DNA of 29,780 bases from JAPUDQ01 sp049291395 (GTDB taxonomy: Bacteria > Patescibacteriota > Saccharimonadia > Saccharimonadales > Saccharimonadaceae): positions 1 through 29,780 of the forward strand of contig JBATPJ010000015.1 in assembly GCA_049291395.1 (NCBI GenBank), read 5' to 3'. Shown piece by piece: positions 23,461 to 29,780 of the stretch. The position numbers were made by a program, and so were the translations under genes. Numbering within the stretch: the stretch's first letter is position 1; the number at the start of each line of letters is the position of its first letter. The notes under the pieces were generated by a model. That model was not told where the DNA came from. It made no database searches and saw only the letters and a list, made by a program, of their open reading frames with translations.

Positions 23461-24084
23461 TCAAGACCGTGTGATCTCGATGACTGTCAGAGTAGCTGGC
23501 AATATGCCGCCTTTGATCTTATAGCTTGAGACAGTTTCGTGTTCACCGCCCATCTCTTTGAGAAATTCATTGAGGCCTTCCTGGGGTACTTCGTACTTCG
23601 TGGCAATGTCGGCATAATGCGTCGGGATGACCACCTTTGGCTCCAGTTGACGCACCACACCAGCTGCCTGATGACCATCGAGTGTATAGCCACCGCCACC
23701 GACTGGTACAATCGCGATATCGACGACGCCGATCTCTTCGAGTATTTCATCACTGAGTGGCGCGAAGACATGTCCGACGACGACCAGCGTGACGCCTTCG
23801 TATACGATACGGTAGATTGTAGACTTTTTTACACTCTTGTCATCCAACATTCGCTGTGCACTGACGCCCTTGACCGATATGCCACGCGCTTCGTATTCAC
23901 CAGGACCGTCGATCGTCGTGGCACTTTCAACCACTGGGTTGAAGCCTTGCTGCGTCGCGATATAGACAGCAGCCTTCTCTGTTACGTTCTTCAGGCCGAG
24001 CTCGTGGATATGGCCATCAATGACAATCGTTTCTTTTTTTACAGCAATCTCGATGCAGTTGCCGCCGCGGTATGTTAGCTCCAT
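23461..24084 (-). CDS. Metallo-beta-lactamase-fold protein lacking the metal motif
   Basis: A 207-residue protein of the UlaG-like MBL-fold group (COG2220-type). The opening strand MELTYRGGNCIEIAVKKETIVIDG matches the family (usually ITYxGHSCFxI...ILIDP), as do VESATTIDGPGEYEARGISVKGV and VVIPTHYAD. The HxHxDH zinc motif is absent: GHVFAPLSDE stands at about the place where it is expected, and the His after YxG is Asn. Only the late His in PTHY remains. It is thus likely not a standard metallohydrolase, and may bind ligands or act in another way. A good AAAGGAG precedes the ATG. It lies 21 bases after the HTH-nucleotidyltransferase gene, in one operon. Confidence 0.8.
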   Translation of the reverse strand: MELTYRGGNCIEIAVKKETIVIDGHIHELGLKNVTEKAAVYIATQQGFNPVVESATTIDGPGEYEARGISVKGVSAQRMLDDKSVKKSTIYRIVYEGVTLVVVGHVFAPLSDEILEEIGVVDIAIVPVGGGGYTLDGHQAAGVVRQLEPKVVIPTHYADIATKYEVPQEGLNEFLKEMGGEHETVSSYKIKGGILPATLTVIEITRS

Positions 24085-24105
24085 AGTATCTCCTTTTATT
24101 GTTTC

Positions 24106-24702
24106 TTATTCTTCGCTCAATATATTTTCAGTATCGGTGATAACAGTATGTTTACCTGACGTAATCGATACAACGAACCGATCACGAATACTGAGTCGAT
24201 AATAAAAATCTTGATAGCTCATGATCGAAAAGTTGAGACTGCGATTCTCTTCCTCTTCCATCTCTTTGATAAATTTCTTCACCTGCGTCTTGTTGATATC
24301 ACCAGCAATCAGCACATCGACATCACTCGTCGAACCTTTGACCAGCGAACCCGCAAAGACAAGTACGCGCACATCCCCAAGTGGCTTGAGCCGTTTCGTC
24401 CAGTCGTTGGCATCGACTTTTGCGCGGACCGTCGACGCACCATCCGATGTGTCTGAAAATATCTGATGCAGCGGCTTATAGTGCGGGTAGTCTTGGTTGA
24501 CTTCGTAATACAACCTATTGTTACTGTTCTCGCTCTTGATGATCCCTATACTGAGCATATTGGCCAGTTCTCGCCGGACAGAGTTGATCTGTTCATCGAT
24601 CTTGCGCGTAATCTCGCGTACATAAAATGCCCTGTTCGGATTGTTCAGAAACAAGTGCAATAACTTTACTCGTGTTTTTGAGCCAAATAATGCGTCAATC
24701 AT
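24106..24702 (-). CDS. Winged-helix protein with a nucleotidyltransferase domain
   Basis: A 198-residue protein. Residues 1-75 form a winged helix (SKTRVKLLHLFLNNPNRAFYVREITRKIDEQINSVRRELANMLSIGII) of the type found in MarR/ArsR-like regulators. Residues 100-195 are a minimal nucleotidyltransferase domain with AGSLVKGSTSDVDVLIAGD, the GSx(9-12)DxD signature. Such HTH-NTase proteins occur in CPR and archaea; some minimal nucleotidyltransferases AMPylate toxins or act in toxin-antitoxin pairs, but no HEPN partner is seen next to it here, only the MBL-fold gene. A GGAGAGGG ribosome site lies about 10 bases before the ATG. Probably a DNA-binding regulator with modifying activity. Confidence 0.82.
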   Translation of the reverse strand: MIDALFGSKTRVKLLHLFLNNPNRAFYVREITRKIDEQINSVRRELANMLSIGIIKSENSNNRLYYEVNQDYPHYKPLHQIFSDTSDGASTVRAKVDANDWTKRLKPLGDVRVLVFAGSLVKGSTSDVDVLIAGDINKTQVKKFIKEMEEEENRSLNFSIMSYQDFYYRLSIRDRFVVSITSGKHTVITDTENILSEE

Positions 24703-24800
24703 GTGATAAAACCCTCTCCATATCGAGTACTATAGTAGCACAGAGCACTGAGCTTTGACCACTGATCCCTCACCTATCGAGATTACCTGGTCAATCGTGA

Positions 24801-25691
24801 TCAATCTGCCCGATAGCTGAGCACATCCGCGAGATAATCTTTTGCATCAGTCAGGCTCAACCACTGCACATAATCGCGGCGTCTGAGCCAGGTCAGTTGT
24901 TTTTTGACGAGCTGTCGGTCTTTGATGATAAAGAGCTCTTTTGCCGCGTCGATCGATAGGTCGCCTTCCACAACGCGTCGAATGATCGGGTAGATATTGC
25001 CCGTCAGTGCCTCATGATCCCAGCCATACATCCTCGCGAGTCTAGTCGCTTCGGCCACGATTCCACCTGCAAACATCTCCTCGGCACGCTCTCGGATCCG
25101 GCGCTCAAGCTCTTGCTTATCCGTAGCTATAGCCACAACGATGTAGTTATCACAAGAGTTTTCATCTCTGTTACGATTGACTCCCTGCTGCTCAAGCGCT
25201 CGTATGAGATGACGCTTATTATCATGGTTATGTGGTAGTGAAATATGTTGCTTTTTAAGCATCGTTTGTAACTGCTCTACGTCGAAATCCTCGACTTGCT
25301 GGCGCAGTGTATCATCAGCCGGTGGCCCGAATTTGTAGCCGCGTACCAGCCCGTCGATATACAGCCCGGTGCCGCCGACGACGAACGGAAGATGCCCACG
25401 CGACCGAATCTCATCGATCGCGCGGCGTGATCGGACTTGAAAATCAGCCGCAGTGAAACGCTCATCGGGATCGACGACATCGAGCAGATGATGCGGTACT
25501 CTCGCTTGATCCTCGCGGCTTGGCTTGGCAGTCCCGATATCCATACCTCGATACACCGTCCGAGAGTCTGCACAGATGATCTCACCCTGGTAGCGCTCAG
25601 CCAGCTCGAGTGCCAGTGCACTCTTGCCGCTCGCCGTCGGACCAGTGATGACAATGACGGGAGACGAGGGATGAGGGATGAGGGATGGCAT
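24801..25691 (-). CDS. miaA: tRNA dimethylallyltransferase
   Basis: A 296-residue MiaA, which adds the dimethylallyl group to A37 of tRNAs reading UNN codons. Seen: P-loop GPTASGKS (about 17-24), CADSRTVYRGMDIGTAKP (family: DSxQVYxxMDIGTAKP), VPHHLLDVVDP, FVVGGTGLYIDGLVRG, and the C-terminal IKDRQLVKKQLTWLRR. The ATG at 25691 is chosen over an in-frame TTG at 25706 because GGAGG precedes it at the right distance and its A is the last base of the upstream stop (TGATG), implying coupling to the HAD-ATL gene. Codons 3-9 contain a heptamer repeat (ATCCCTC, three times). It is the last gene of the thrS unit. Confidence 0.95.
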   Translation of the reverse strand: MPSLIPHPSSPVIVITGPTASGKSALALELAERYQGEIICADSRTVYRGMDIGTAKPSREDQARVPHHLLDVVDPDERFTAADFQVRSRRAIDEIRSRGHLPFVVGGTGLYIDGLVRGYKFGPPADDTLRQQVEDFDVEQLQTMLKKQHISLPHNHDNKRHLIRALEQQGVNRNRDENSCDNYIVVAIATDKQELERRIRERAEEMFAGGIVAEATRLARMYGWDHEALTGNIYPIIRRVVEGDLSIDAAKELFIIKDRQLVKKQLTWLRRRDYVQWLSLTDAKDYLADVLSYRAD

Positions 25692-26599
25692 CAGTCTGGC
25701 CTCCAACGAATCTTTAGAAAATCAACGATTCGGTAGTCCGTGACCCGTATCCCTTCAGCCTCAAGCGCCTTCTTGTGACCTTCCTTGCCTCCATAATACC
25801 CACTGGCGCAGTCACCCAGCCGATTGACGACACGGTGCCATGGTAGCTCCGTCGGTCCGAAGTGAGCAATCCCACCCACTTGCCTGGCTGCGTATGGATG
25901 TCCAGCAAGCGCCGCGATATCACCATAGGTCATTACCCTCCCGCCAGGGATAGCACCCACGATATTGTAGACATCGTCACGAAAGCTCCCCGTGCCACTC
26001 CGGTCGAAATACGTCTCGATCTCTCGCCAGTCCTTCAACCGCACGATACCTCTTGGCAAAGCACTCGAGGCATTCCATGGATAATCGCCAAAGAGCAGCC
26101 CGACAGCACCGGCCTCTGTCGCTTCGATACAGTTCGACAGCGAGTCGTCGATGAGATAGGCTGCACCGATCTCGAGCAGGACATCTTTCTTCGTGCGATT
26201 TTTGCCTGACAGGTTATACTGACCGGTGAAATGAACTTCCCTGTAAGAACCCTCGAGATGCTCATTGAGCCACTGATGCGTGAATTCCTCAAGGATATCA
26301 CTATCTCGTGCCGTCACGATGACGATATCGTGCTGTTTGGCCAAATGAGGTAGCACCCGTAGCGCTTCCTGATATGGTCGTGCCGACTTGAACTCTTCGG
26401 TGTCATAAAACGCATGGACGCGGCGGACGGCTTCTTCGATACTCCCAACTCCCCACTCCCTGAGAGCCTCATCATCTCTAGGATGGTTATTCGCGAGAGT
26501 GAGGCCCGTGCCATATACTTCGTTATACCAGCGGACGATATCGGCAAAATGGTCAAACAGCGTATCATCGATATCAAGCGCAATGACAGGCCTACTCAT
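25691..26599 (-). CDS. Fusion of a HAD nucleotidase-like domain and an alkyltransferase-like (ATL) domain
   Basis: A 302-residue two-domain protein. Residues 1-200 are a HAD phosphatase like 5'-nucleotidases: motif I ALDIDDTLFDHF, motif II IVTARDSD, a motif III Lys in RTKKDVLLE, and motif IV AYLIDDSLSN. Residues 206-302 match the DNA-binding domain of O6-alkylguanine-DNA alkyltransferase: IPGGRVMTYGDIAALAG, YAARQVGGI and LPWHRVVNRLGD, with Trp in place of the alkyl-accepting Cys of PCHRV, which defines the ATL class. ATLs bind O6-alkylguanine and hand it to nucleotide excision repair. It lies 5 bases after thrS and overlaps miaA by one base. The fusion may link damaged-base recognition with nucleotide dephosphorylation; this is inference. 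Confidence 0.9.
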   Translation of the reverse strand: MSRPVIALDIDDTLFDHFADIVRWYNEVYGTGLTLANNHPRDDEALREWGVGSIEEAVRRVHAFYDTEEFKSARPYQEALRVLPHLAKQHDIVIVTARDSDILEEFTHQWLNEHLEGSYREVHFTGQYNLSGKNRTKKDVLLEIGAAYLIDDSLSNCIEATEAGAVGLLFGDYPWNASSALPRGIVRLKDWREIETYFDRSGTGSFRDDVYNIVGAIPGGRVMTYGDIAALAGHPYAARQVGGIAHFGPTELPWHRVVNRLGDCASGYYGGKEGHKKALEAEGIRVTDYRIVDFLKIRWRPD

Positions 26600-26604
26600 A
26601 TCGG

Positions 26605-28443
26605 CTAGATCGACGACTTACTCGCCCGGGCCTTCACTTCGTTTGCTAGGCTACCGAGGAATTGATCAACTGCATAGCTACGTTCGACATCACCGAGTAC
26701 GGCAAGATCGGCACGCACCCGAGGAGATACGCGACCACCCTGGACTTCTTTCTCGCCGATAACAAGCGTGTACGGGACCTTCCAGACCTCAGCACTACGG
26801 ATCTTTTTGCCAACCGATTCGTTGCTGTCATCAACAGATACGCGGAGACCAACTTCTTCGGCTTTTGACGTAAGTTGTTGTACGAATTTCATCACCTCTT
26901 CACTATCTTTGACCTGGATAATCCTGAGCTGTTCCGGGCTGAGCCAAAGTGGGAATTTGCCGGCCGTATGCTCGATGTAGACGCTCATGAACCGCTCGAC
27001 CGAACCTAGGAGTGCTTTGTGAATCATGACCGGTCGTTGCTTCTCACCTTGGTCGTCTGCGTACTCGAGGTTGAAACGTTCAGGCTGCACAAAATCGAGC
27101 TGCTCAGTAGCAAGCTGCCACTCGCGTCCCAGTGCATCTTTGACCATGATATCTATCTTTGGACCATAGAACGCCGCCTCGCCTTCCTCGACGGTGTAAT
27201 CAAGTTCTAGTTTCTGTGCGACCTTCTCTATGATTCCCTGAGCATCTGCCCATAGTTTCTCATCTCCTAAGTATTTGTCAGAACTGTCACGGAAACTAAG
27301 CACTGCACGCCACTCAAGGTCGAATGCCCCGTAGAGGTCTCTGATCATAGTCATAATAGAGGTAAACTCTTCCTCAATCTGATCAAATCGAGCAAATACA
27401 TGCGCATCATCTTGAGTTGCAGCACGCACCCGAGAGAGCCCGTGAAGTTCACCAGCCTTCTCGTCGCGGTATACCATGGTATTTTCCATATAACGAATTG
27501 GGAGATCACGGTAGCTTCGAGGACGGCTCGCATAGATCTGGGTATGATGTGGACAGTTCATCGGCTTCATCATGAACTCGTCGTCTGACTCAAAACTTTT
27601 CGCCAAAAAGCGTTCTGGATACTTGTCGTAATGGCCGGACGTCTTATACAGATCGGTTTTCGCAATATGCGGAATTGATACTCTTTGATATCCGGCGCGT
27701 GTCTGAAGTTCTTGCGAAAACCCCCCTATCTCTTCACGAAGGATAGTCCCTCGAGGCGTAAAGAGTGGGAGCCCTGAGCCGACGAGTGGCGAAAACGTAA
27801 AGAGATCCAGCTCTTGTCCAAGTTTACGATGGTCGCGAGCTTTGGCTTCTTCTAGTGTTGTCAGATAATCATCAAGGGCTTTTTGATCTTGAAACGCCAC
27901 ACCATACAGCCGTTGCATTTGGGCGTTGTCAGTCTTACCACGCCAGTATGCACCGGCTACTCGCATCAGCTTGAAGGCACCGACGCTACCGGTTGTCGTC
28001 GCGTGCGGCCCACGACATAGGTCGGTGAAATCTCCATCTGTGTAAAATGACACAGATTCAACCTTGCTATCTCCAGTGCCTTCCAGCCCTAGCTCAGTGC
28101 TATCGAGATCTTTTGCGATCGTCGTACCGGCTCGTTTAAGGTCGTTTAAGAGCTCTTCTTTGTAGGGCTGCGTCTTTGACCTCGCCCACTGGATTGCTTC
28201 GTCCACCGACCTCTCAGAGCACTCAAAGGGATAATTTGCGTCGATAACCCTGCGCATCTCGGCCTCTATCTTCGGAAAGTCCTCTTCGGAGATTGTGATG
28301 TCACTAAGGTCGATATCATAATAATAGCCGTTTTCTACCACCGGACCCACGCCAAATTTGGCCTCTGGCCAGAGGTGCTGGACCGCTTGAGCTGTGATGT
28401 GCGCCAGACTGTGTCGCATGGCATAGAGTTGATCGTCGTTCAT
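26605..28443 (-). CDS. thrS: Threonine-tRNA ligase without the TGS domain
   Basis: A 612-residue class II threonyl-tRNA synthetase. The usual N-terminal TGS domain (about 60 residues) is missing: the editing-domain motif HSLAH already stands at 11-15. The second editing motif CRGPH is at about 141, so hydrolysis of Ser-tRNA(Thr) should be intact. The catalytic core has MMKPMNCPHH, motif 2 YRDEKAGELHGLSRVRAATQDDAHVF (about 325-350) and motif 3 MIHKALLGSVERFMSVYIE with FPLWLSPEQ. The C-terminal anticodon domain ends the protein. AGGAGG lies 4 bases before the ATG. Expression is controlled by a T-box leader and intrinsic terminator just upstream. It leads the thrS, HAD-ATL, miaA operon. Confidence 0.97.
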   Translation of the reverse strand: MNDDQLYAMRHSLAHITAQAVQHLWPEAKFGVGPVVENGYYYDIDLSDITISEEDFPKIEAEMRRVIDANYPFECSERSVDEAIQWARSKTQPYKEELLNDLKRAGTTIAKDLDSTELGLEGTGDSKVESVSFYTDGDFTDLCRGPHATTTGSVGAFKLMRVAGAYWRGKTDNAQMQRLYGVAFQDQKALDDYLTTLEEAKARDHRKLGQELDLFTFSPLVGSGLPLFTPRGTILREEIGGFSQELQTRAGYQRVSIPHIAKTDLYKTSGHYDKYPERFLAKSFESDDEFMMKPMNCPHHTQIYASRPRSYRDLPIRYMENTMVYRDEKAGELHGLSRVRAATQDDAHVFARFDQIEEEFTSIMTMIRDLYGAFDLEWRAVLSFRDSSDKYLGDEKLWADAQGIIEKVAQKLELDYTVEEGEAAFYGPKIDIMVKDALGREWQLATEQLDFVQPERFNLEYADDQGEKQRPVMIHKALLGSVERFMSVYIEHTAGKFPLWLSPEQLRIIQVKDSEEVMKFVQQLTSKAEEVGLRVSVDDSNESVGKKIRSAEVWKVPYTLVIGEKEVQGGRVSPRVRADLAVLGDVERSYAVDQFLGSLANEVKARASKSSI

Positions 28444-28453
28444 AGTACCTCCT

Positions 28454-28496
28454 AAAAATTAAAAACACGCCATGATGATAGTCATCTTGCGTGTTT
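28454..28496 (-). terminator. T-box regulated intrinsic terminator before thrS
   Basis: AAACACGC and GCGTGTTT form an 8-bp stem (plus 28463-28470 and 28489-28496), with GATGA/TCATC inside, followed on the minus strand by TTTTTAATTTTT. The T-run runs directly into the thrS AGGAGG site. Confidence 0.9.
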
Positions 28497-28614
28497 CGGG
28501 CCCGTTACCAGGCTGTTCCACCGAAATCTTTCACTCTTGTCGCATTTGATACGCTCTCTGCGACTGCTCCCGCGAAGCTCCGCGGGTGGTTAATCCGCCT
28601 CAGTGCTTATCACT
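28454..28614 (-). promoter_or_regulatory. T-box riboswitch in the thrS leader
   Basis: On the minus strand the leader ends in mutually exclusive hairpins. The antiterminator pairs TTTCGG (28521-28526 complement) with CCGAAA (28494-28499 complement), with a 7-base bulge TGGAACA (28514-28520) that matches the T-box UGGNACC; N = A would pair with a U discriminator. The terminator uses AAACACGC/GCGTGTTT and shares the AAA. The 5' part folds as a stem I-like arm (GATA..GC/GC..TATC, with CCCGCG/CGCGGG inside). A candidate Thr specifier ACC lies at 28588-28590, next to that hairpin; its assignment is unsure. Uncharged tRNA-Thr would favour read-through into thrS. Confidence 0.85.
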
Positions 28615-28643
28615 ATAGTAGCTAACAGCATAACGGATTGCAA
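28615..28643 (-). promoter_or_regulatory. Promoter of the T-box-thrS transcript
   Basis: On the minus strand TTGCAA (28638-28643), a 17-base spacer and TACTAT (28615-28620). Transcription would start a few bases later, just before the first stem of the T-box. Confidence 0.6.
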
Positions 28644-28690
28644 TCCCCTCTCTGTTTTGGTATTATTTTTTGTAGCTTTTGTAGCTACTC

Positions 28691-28728
28691 CGAACAAAAA
28701 TTACATATTTATAAGATATTTTTGTTCG
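28691..28728. repeat. 11-bp inverted repeat between thrS and tRNA-Val promoters
   Basis: CGAACAAAAAT (28691-28701) and ATTTTTGTTCG (28718-28728) are perfectly complementary around a 16-base AT-only-rich loop. A tandem TTTTGTAGC pair lies just before it. It could be an operator or a terminator-like hairpin in the divergent intergenic region; no protein gene is present from 28644 to 28805. Confidence 0.6.
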
Positions 28729-28770
28729 AGAGGAAGAGAGAGTGCCGTAAGGTGAGACTCTGCGAGCTTG

Positions 28771-28806
28771 CTCGTCAGAGCGAACCAAAGGTCTCGCTCT
28801 GACGAG
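28771..28806 (+). other. Strong hairpin abutting the tRNA-Val 5' end
   Basis: CTCGTCAGAGCGA (28771-28783) and TCGCTCTGACGAG (28794-28806) form a perfect 13-bp stem, extended by ACC/GGT with one bulge. The last G is the first base of tRNA-Val. No T-run follows, so it is not a terminator; a 5' leader structure for tRNA processing is possible. Confidence 0.7.
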
Positions 28807-28882
28807 GGTGATTAGCTCATTTGGCTAGAGCATCTCATTGACGTTGAGAAGGTGATAGGTTCGAATCCTATATCGCCCACCA
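28806..28882 (+). tRNA. tRNA-Val (GAC anticodon), CCA encoded
   Basis: Acceptor GGGTGAT pairs with ATCGCCC (one G-U), D arm GCTC/GAGC, anticodon stem TCTCA/TGAGA with loop TTGACGT (anticodon GAC, valine), T arm ATAGG-TTCGAAT-CCTAT, discriminator A and encoded CCA. It is divergent from thrS and flanked on both sides by long hairpins that overlap its ends. Confidence 0.95.
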
Positions 28883-28921
28883 TATAAAGACCGTCCCGCA
28901 AGGGATGGTTTTTATATGGTG
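28878..28921 (+). terminator. 20-bp hairpin that includes the tRNA-Val CCA end
   Basis: The left arm starts at 28878 with CACCATATAAA and continues to CCGTCCC at 28897; loop GCAA; the right arm 28902-28921 is GGGATGG then TTTTTATATGGTG. All 20 pairs form, two of them G-U. The left arm contains the tRNA discriminator and CCA. The T-run lies inside the right arm, so it may terminate or mark the 3' end for processing. Confidence 0.6.
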
Positions 28922-29051
28922 CCGAATAGGATGAGAACCGCTCTTTTGCAAAGCAAGAGAGATTCGGCGAAGCGAGTGAAGCAAAAGAAAGCACGAAGTA
29001 TTTTCTTTTGCGAGTGAGTGGAGGAGGCCTGCGGCCGATATCCTATGCCCC
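28922..29051. other. Hairpin-rich intergenic stretch
   Basis: Three dyads and no ORF of note: GCCGAAT (28921) with ATTCGGC around CTCTT/AAGAG; GCAAAAGAAA with TTTCTTTTGC, which can end the minus-strand gene at 29052; and GGCC/GGCC near 29028. The GCCGAATAGGAT and GATATCCTAT pieces echo the T arm of tRNA-Val (CGAATCCTATATCGCC) in inverted and direct form. Confidence 0.5.
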
Positions 29052-29780
29052 CTACTGAATAACCTGGTAGTACCACTTATACACTGTCGAGTTTGCTGGT
29101 CCAGTGTTTGTGTTGACATCAAATGTCGTCGTCGCGATCGTCGCATCGTCGACAAAGGTCTGGAGGCCAGAGGCATTGGCATTGGCCGCAGTCAGCGTCA
29201 CTCGTGGTGCGGCACCATAGGCAGCGTTAAACGTCACGGTAGCGAGCTTGCCCGCACCAGCACATCCGGTACCTGTTGTAATTGTCACCATGCCTGCCGT
29301 ATCAGTACCGGCTACCGCGACAGTCGGTGTCGTACAGGCAGCAGCACCAGCGGCAATCGTCGGTGCCGTACCAGACGAGGCAATGTGGCCACCGACCGTC
29401 AGAAGCCCCGTCACATCAAGCTTCGCGATAACGATTTTCATATTAGTCGTGTCAGCGGTAAAGAGACTCGTCCCGCTAGCATTCTGAATCGTAAAGGCGG
29501 TGGTGGAGTTAGCTTGTTTGAAGCGGATGTTTAGGCCACCTTGGGTCATAGACTGACCGGCGTAGATAGTACCTGTGCCGGCGTCGTTGATGGTGGCAGT
29601 ACCAGAGCTGGTGCTGAAGGTGTTGTTGGCAAGGTAGTTGGTGTCACTGGTGGAGTTAGCTATGTTTATGGCGTAGCAGGTGGTGGTACAGCTAGTGTCG
29701 GTGATGGAGTTACCGGTAATGGTGTTGGAGTCGGAAGTGTCTATATATATGCCGTTGTTATCGGTAGCGCCGCCGTTGTC
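29052..29780 (-). CDS. C-terminal part of a large secreted beta-helix-type protein (5' end outside the window)
   Basis: The frame is open to the right edge, giving the last 242 residues. The first 60 are rich in Asn, Thr, Ser and Asp with a PbH1-like rhythm (NTITGNSI, YAINIANSTS, NYLANNTFS), as in right-handed parallel beta-helices such as NosD or pectate-lyase folds. A linker (NIRFKQANSTTAFTIQNASG, LDVTGLLTVGG) resembles the end of phage tail-fibre-like proteins. The last 110 residues form a compact beta domain (AGMVTITTGTG, LATVTFNAAYG, APRVTLTAAN, YKWYYQVIQ) that I recall at the C terminus of several large CPR surface proteins. Likely an exported surface or fibre protein; partners unknown. 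Confidence 0.75.
   Translation of the reverse strand, partial: DNGGATDNNGIYIDTSDSNTITGNSITDTSCTTTCYAINIANSTSDTNYLANNTFSTSSGTATINDAGTGTIYAGQSMTQGGLNIRFKQANSTTAFTIQNASGTSLFTADTTNMKIVIAKLDVTGLLTVGGHIASSGTAPTIAAGAAACTTPTVAVAGTDTAGMVTITTGTGCAGAGKLATVTFNAAYGAAPRVTLTAANANASGLQTFVDDATIATTTFDVNTNTGPANSTVYKWYYQVIQ

Noticed and set aside
25692..25706. TTG start for miaA five codons upstream
   Set aside because: GGAGG would lie inside the coding part; the ATG overlapping the upstream stop has the correct spacing.

Overview
The window most likely comes from a Candidatus Saccharibacteria (TM7, Patescibacteria/CPR) genome. The 16S rRNA gene at the left edge carries AAACATAAAGGAATTGACGGGG-type sequence, an exact match as I recall it to the site of the TM7-specific 910F primer. 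The gene set is also typical of that group: a surface protein with the RRLGLIF...FSPP...ANA secretion signal, an LPxTG-like tail and DUF11 domains, a T4SS/HerA-type ATPase, ComM, and tightly packed small operons. All genes read well with TGA as a stop, so there is no sign of the recoded UGA of SR1/Gracilibacteria.

Layout. (1) 1-6785, minus strand: 16S rRNA (3' end cut by the window edge) with a near-consensus promoter, then a DUF212/PAP2-like membrane protein, gyrA and gyrB. (2) 6800-9719, plus strand, divergent from gyrB: a large LPxTG-like surface protein and a two-TM coiled-coil protein, ended by a bidirectional terminator. (3) 9721-13814, minus: a T4SS-type ATPase, a proline-rich partner and a four-helix membrane protein. 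(4) 13815-14370: a gene-free stretch rich in long dyads. (5) 14371-16315, minus: a YdcF-like protein and a GH5 glucanase-like enzyme, with a promoter-hairpin-terminator small RNA candidate between them. (6) 16422-19617, plus: tmRNA (ssrA), comM, then infC-rpmI-rplT. (7) 19622-23399, minus: RNase P RNA, a Nudix-RNase H fusion, a HAD protein, tRNA-Pro, a broken tRNA-Pro-like sequence carrying two 85-nt elements, an unassigned structured RNA candidate, a site-2 protease and rpmB. (8) 23461-28643, minus: an MBL-fold protein, an HTH-nucleotidyltransferase, miaA, a HAD-alkyltransferase-like fusion, and thrS behind a T-box leader. (9) 28806-29780: tRNA-Val between strong hairpins, then the 3' end of a secreted beta-helix protein.

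How it fits together. Most genes are housekeeping: DNA topology, translation initiation, ribosome rescue, tRNA processing and modification, and Thr-tRNA synthesis. A surface/secretion block (surface protein plus T4SS ATPase) would suit an episymbiont. The noncoding content is dense: 16S, tmRNA, RNase P RNA, two tRNAs and a T-box are recognisable, and two further RNAs (15193-15291 plus, 22389-22533 minus) are predicted here from promoter, fold and terminator signals. At least seven genes have a -10 hexamer only 6-12 bases from the ATG, which points to widespread leaderless transcription.

Most unusual points: the tRNA-Pro-like sequence interrupted by two co-varying 85-nt elements, the 145-nt structured RNA whose predicted first base is the first base of its closing stem, the tmRNA with a non-canonical T loop and 27-codon tag, the T-box on thrS, the AUA start of infC, and two unusual fusions (HAD-ATL and degenerate Nudix-RNase H).
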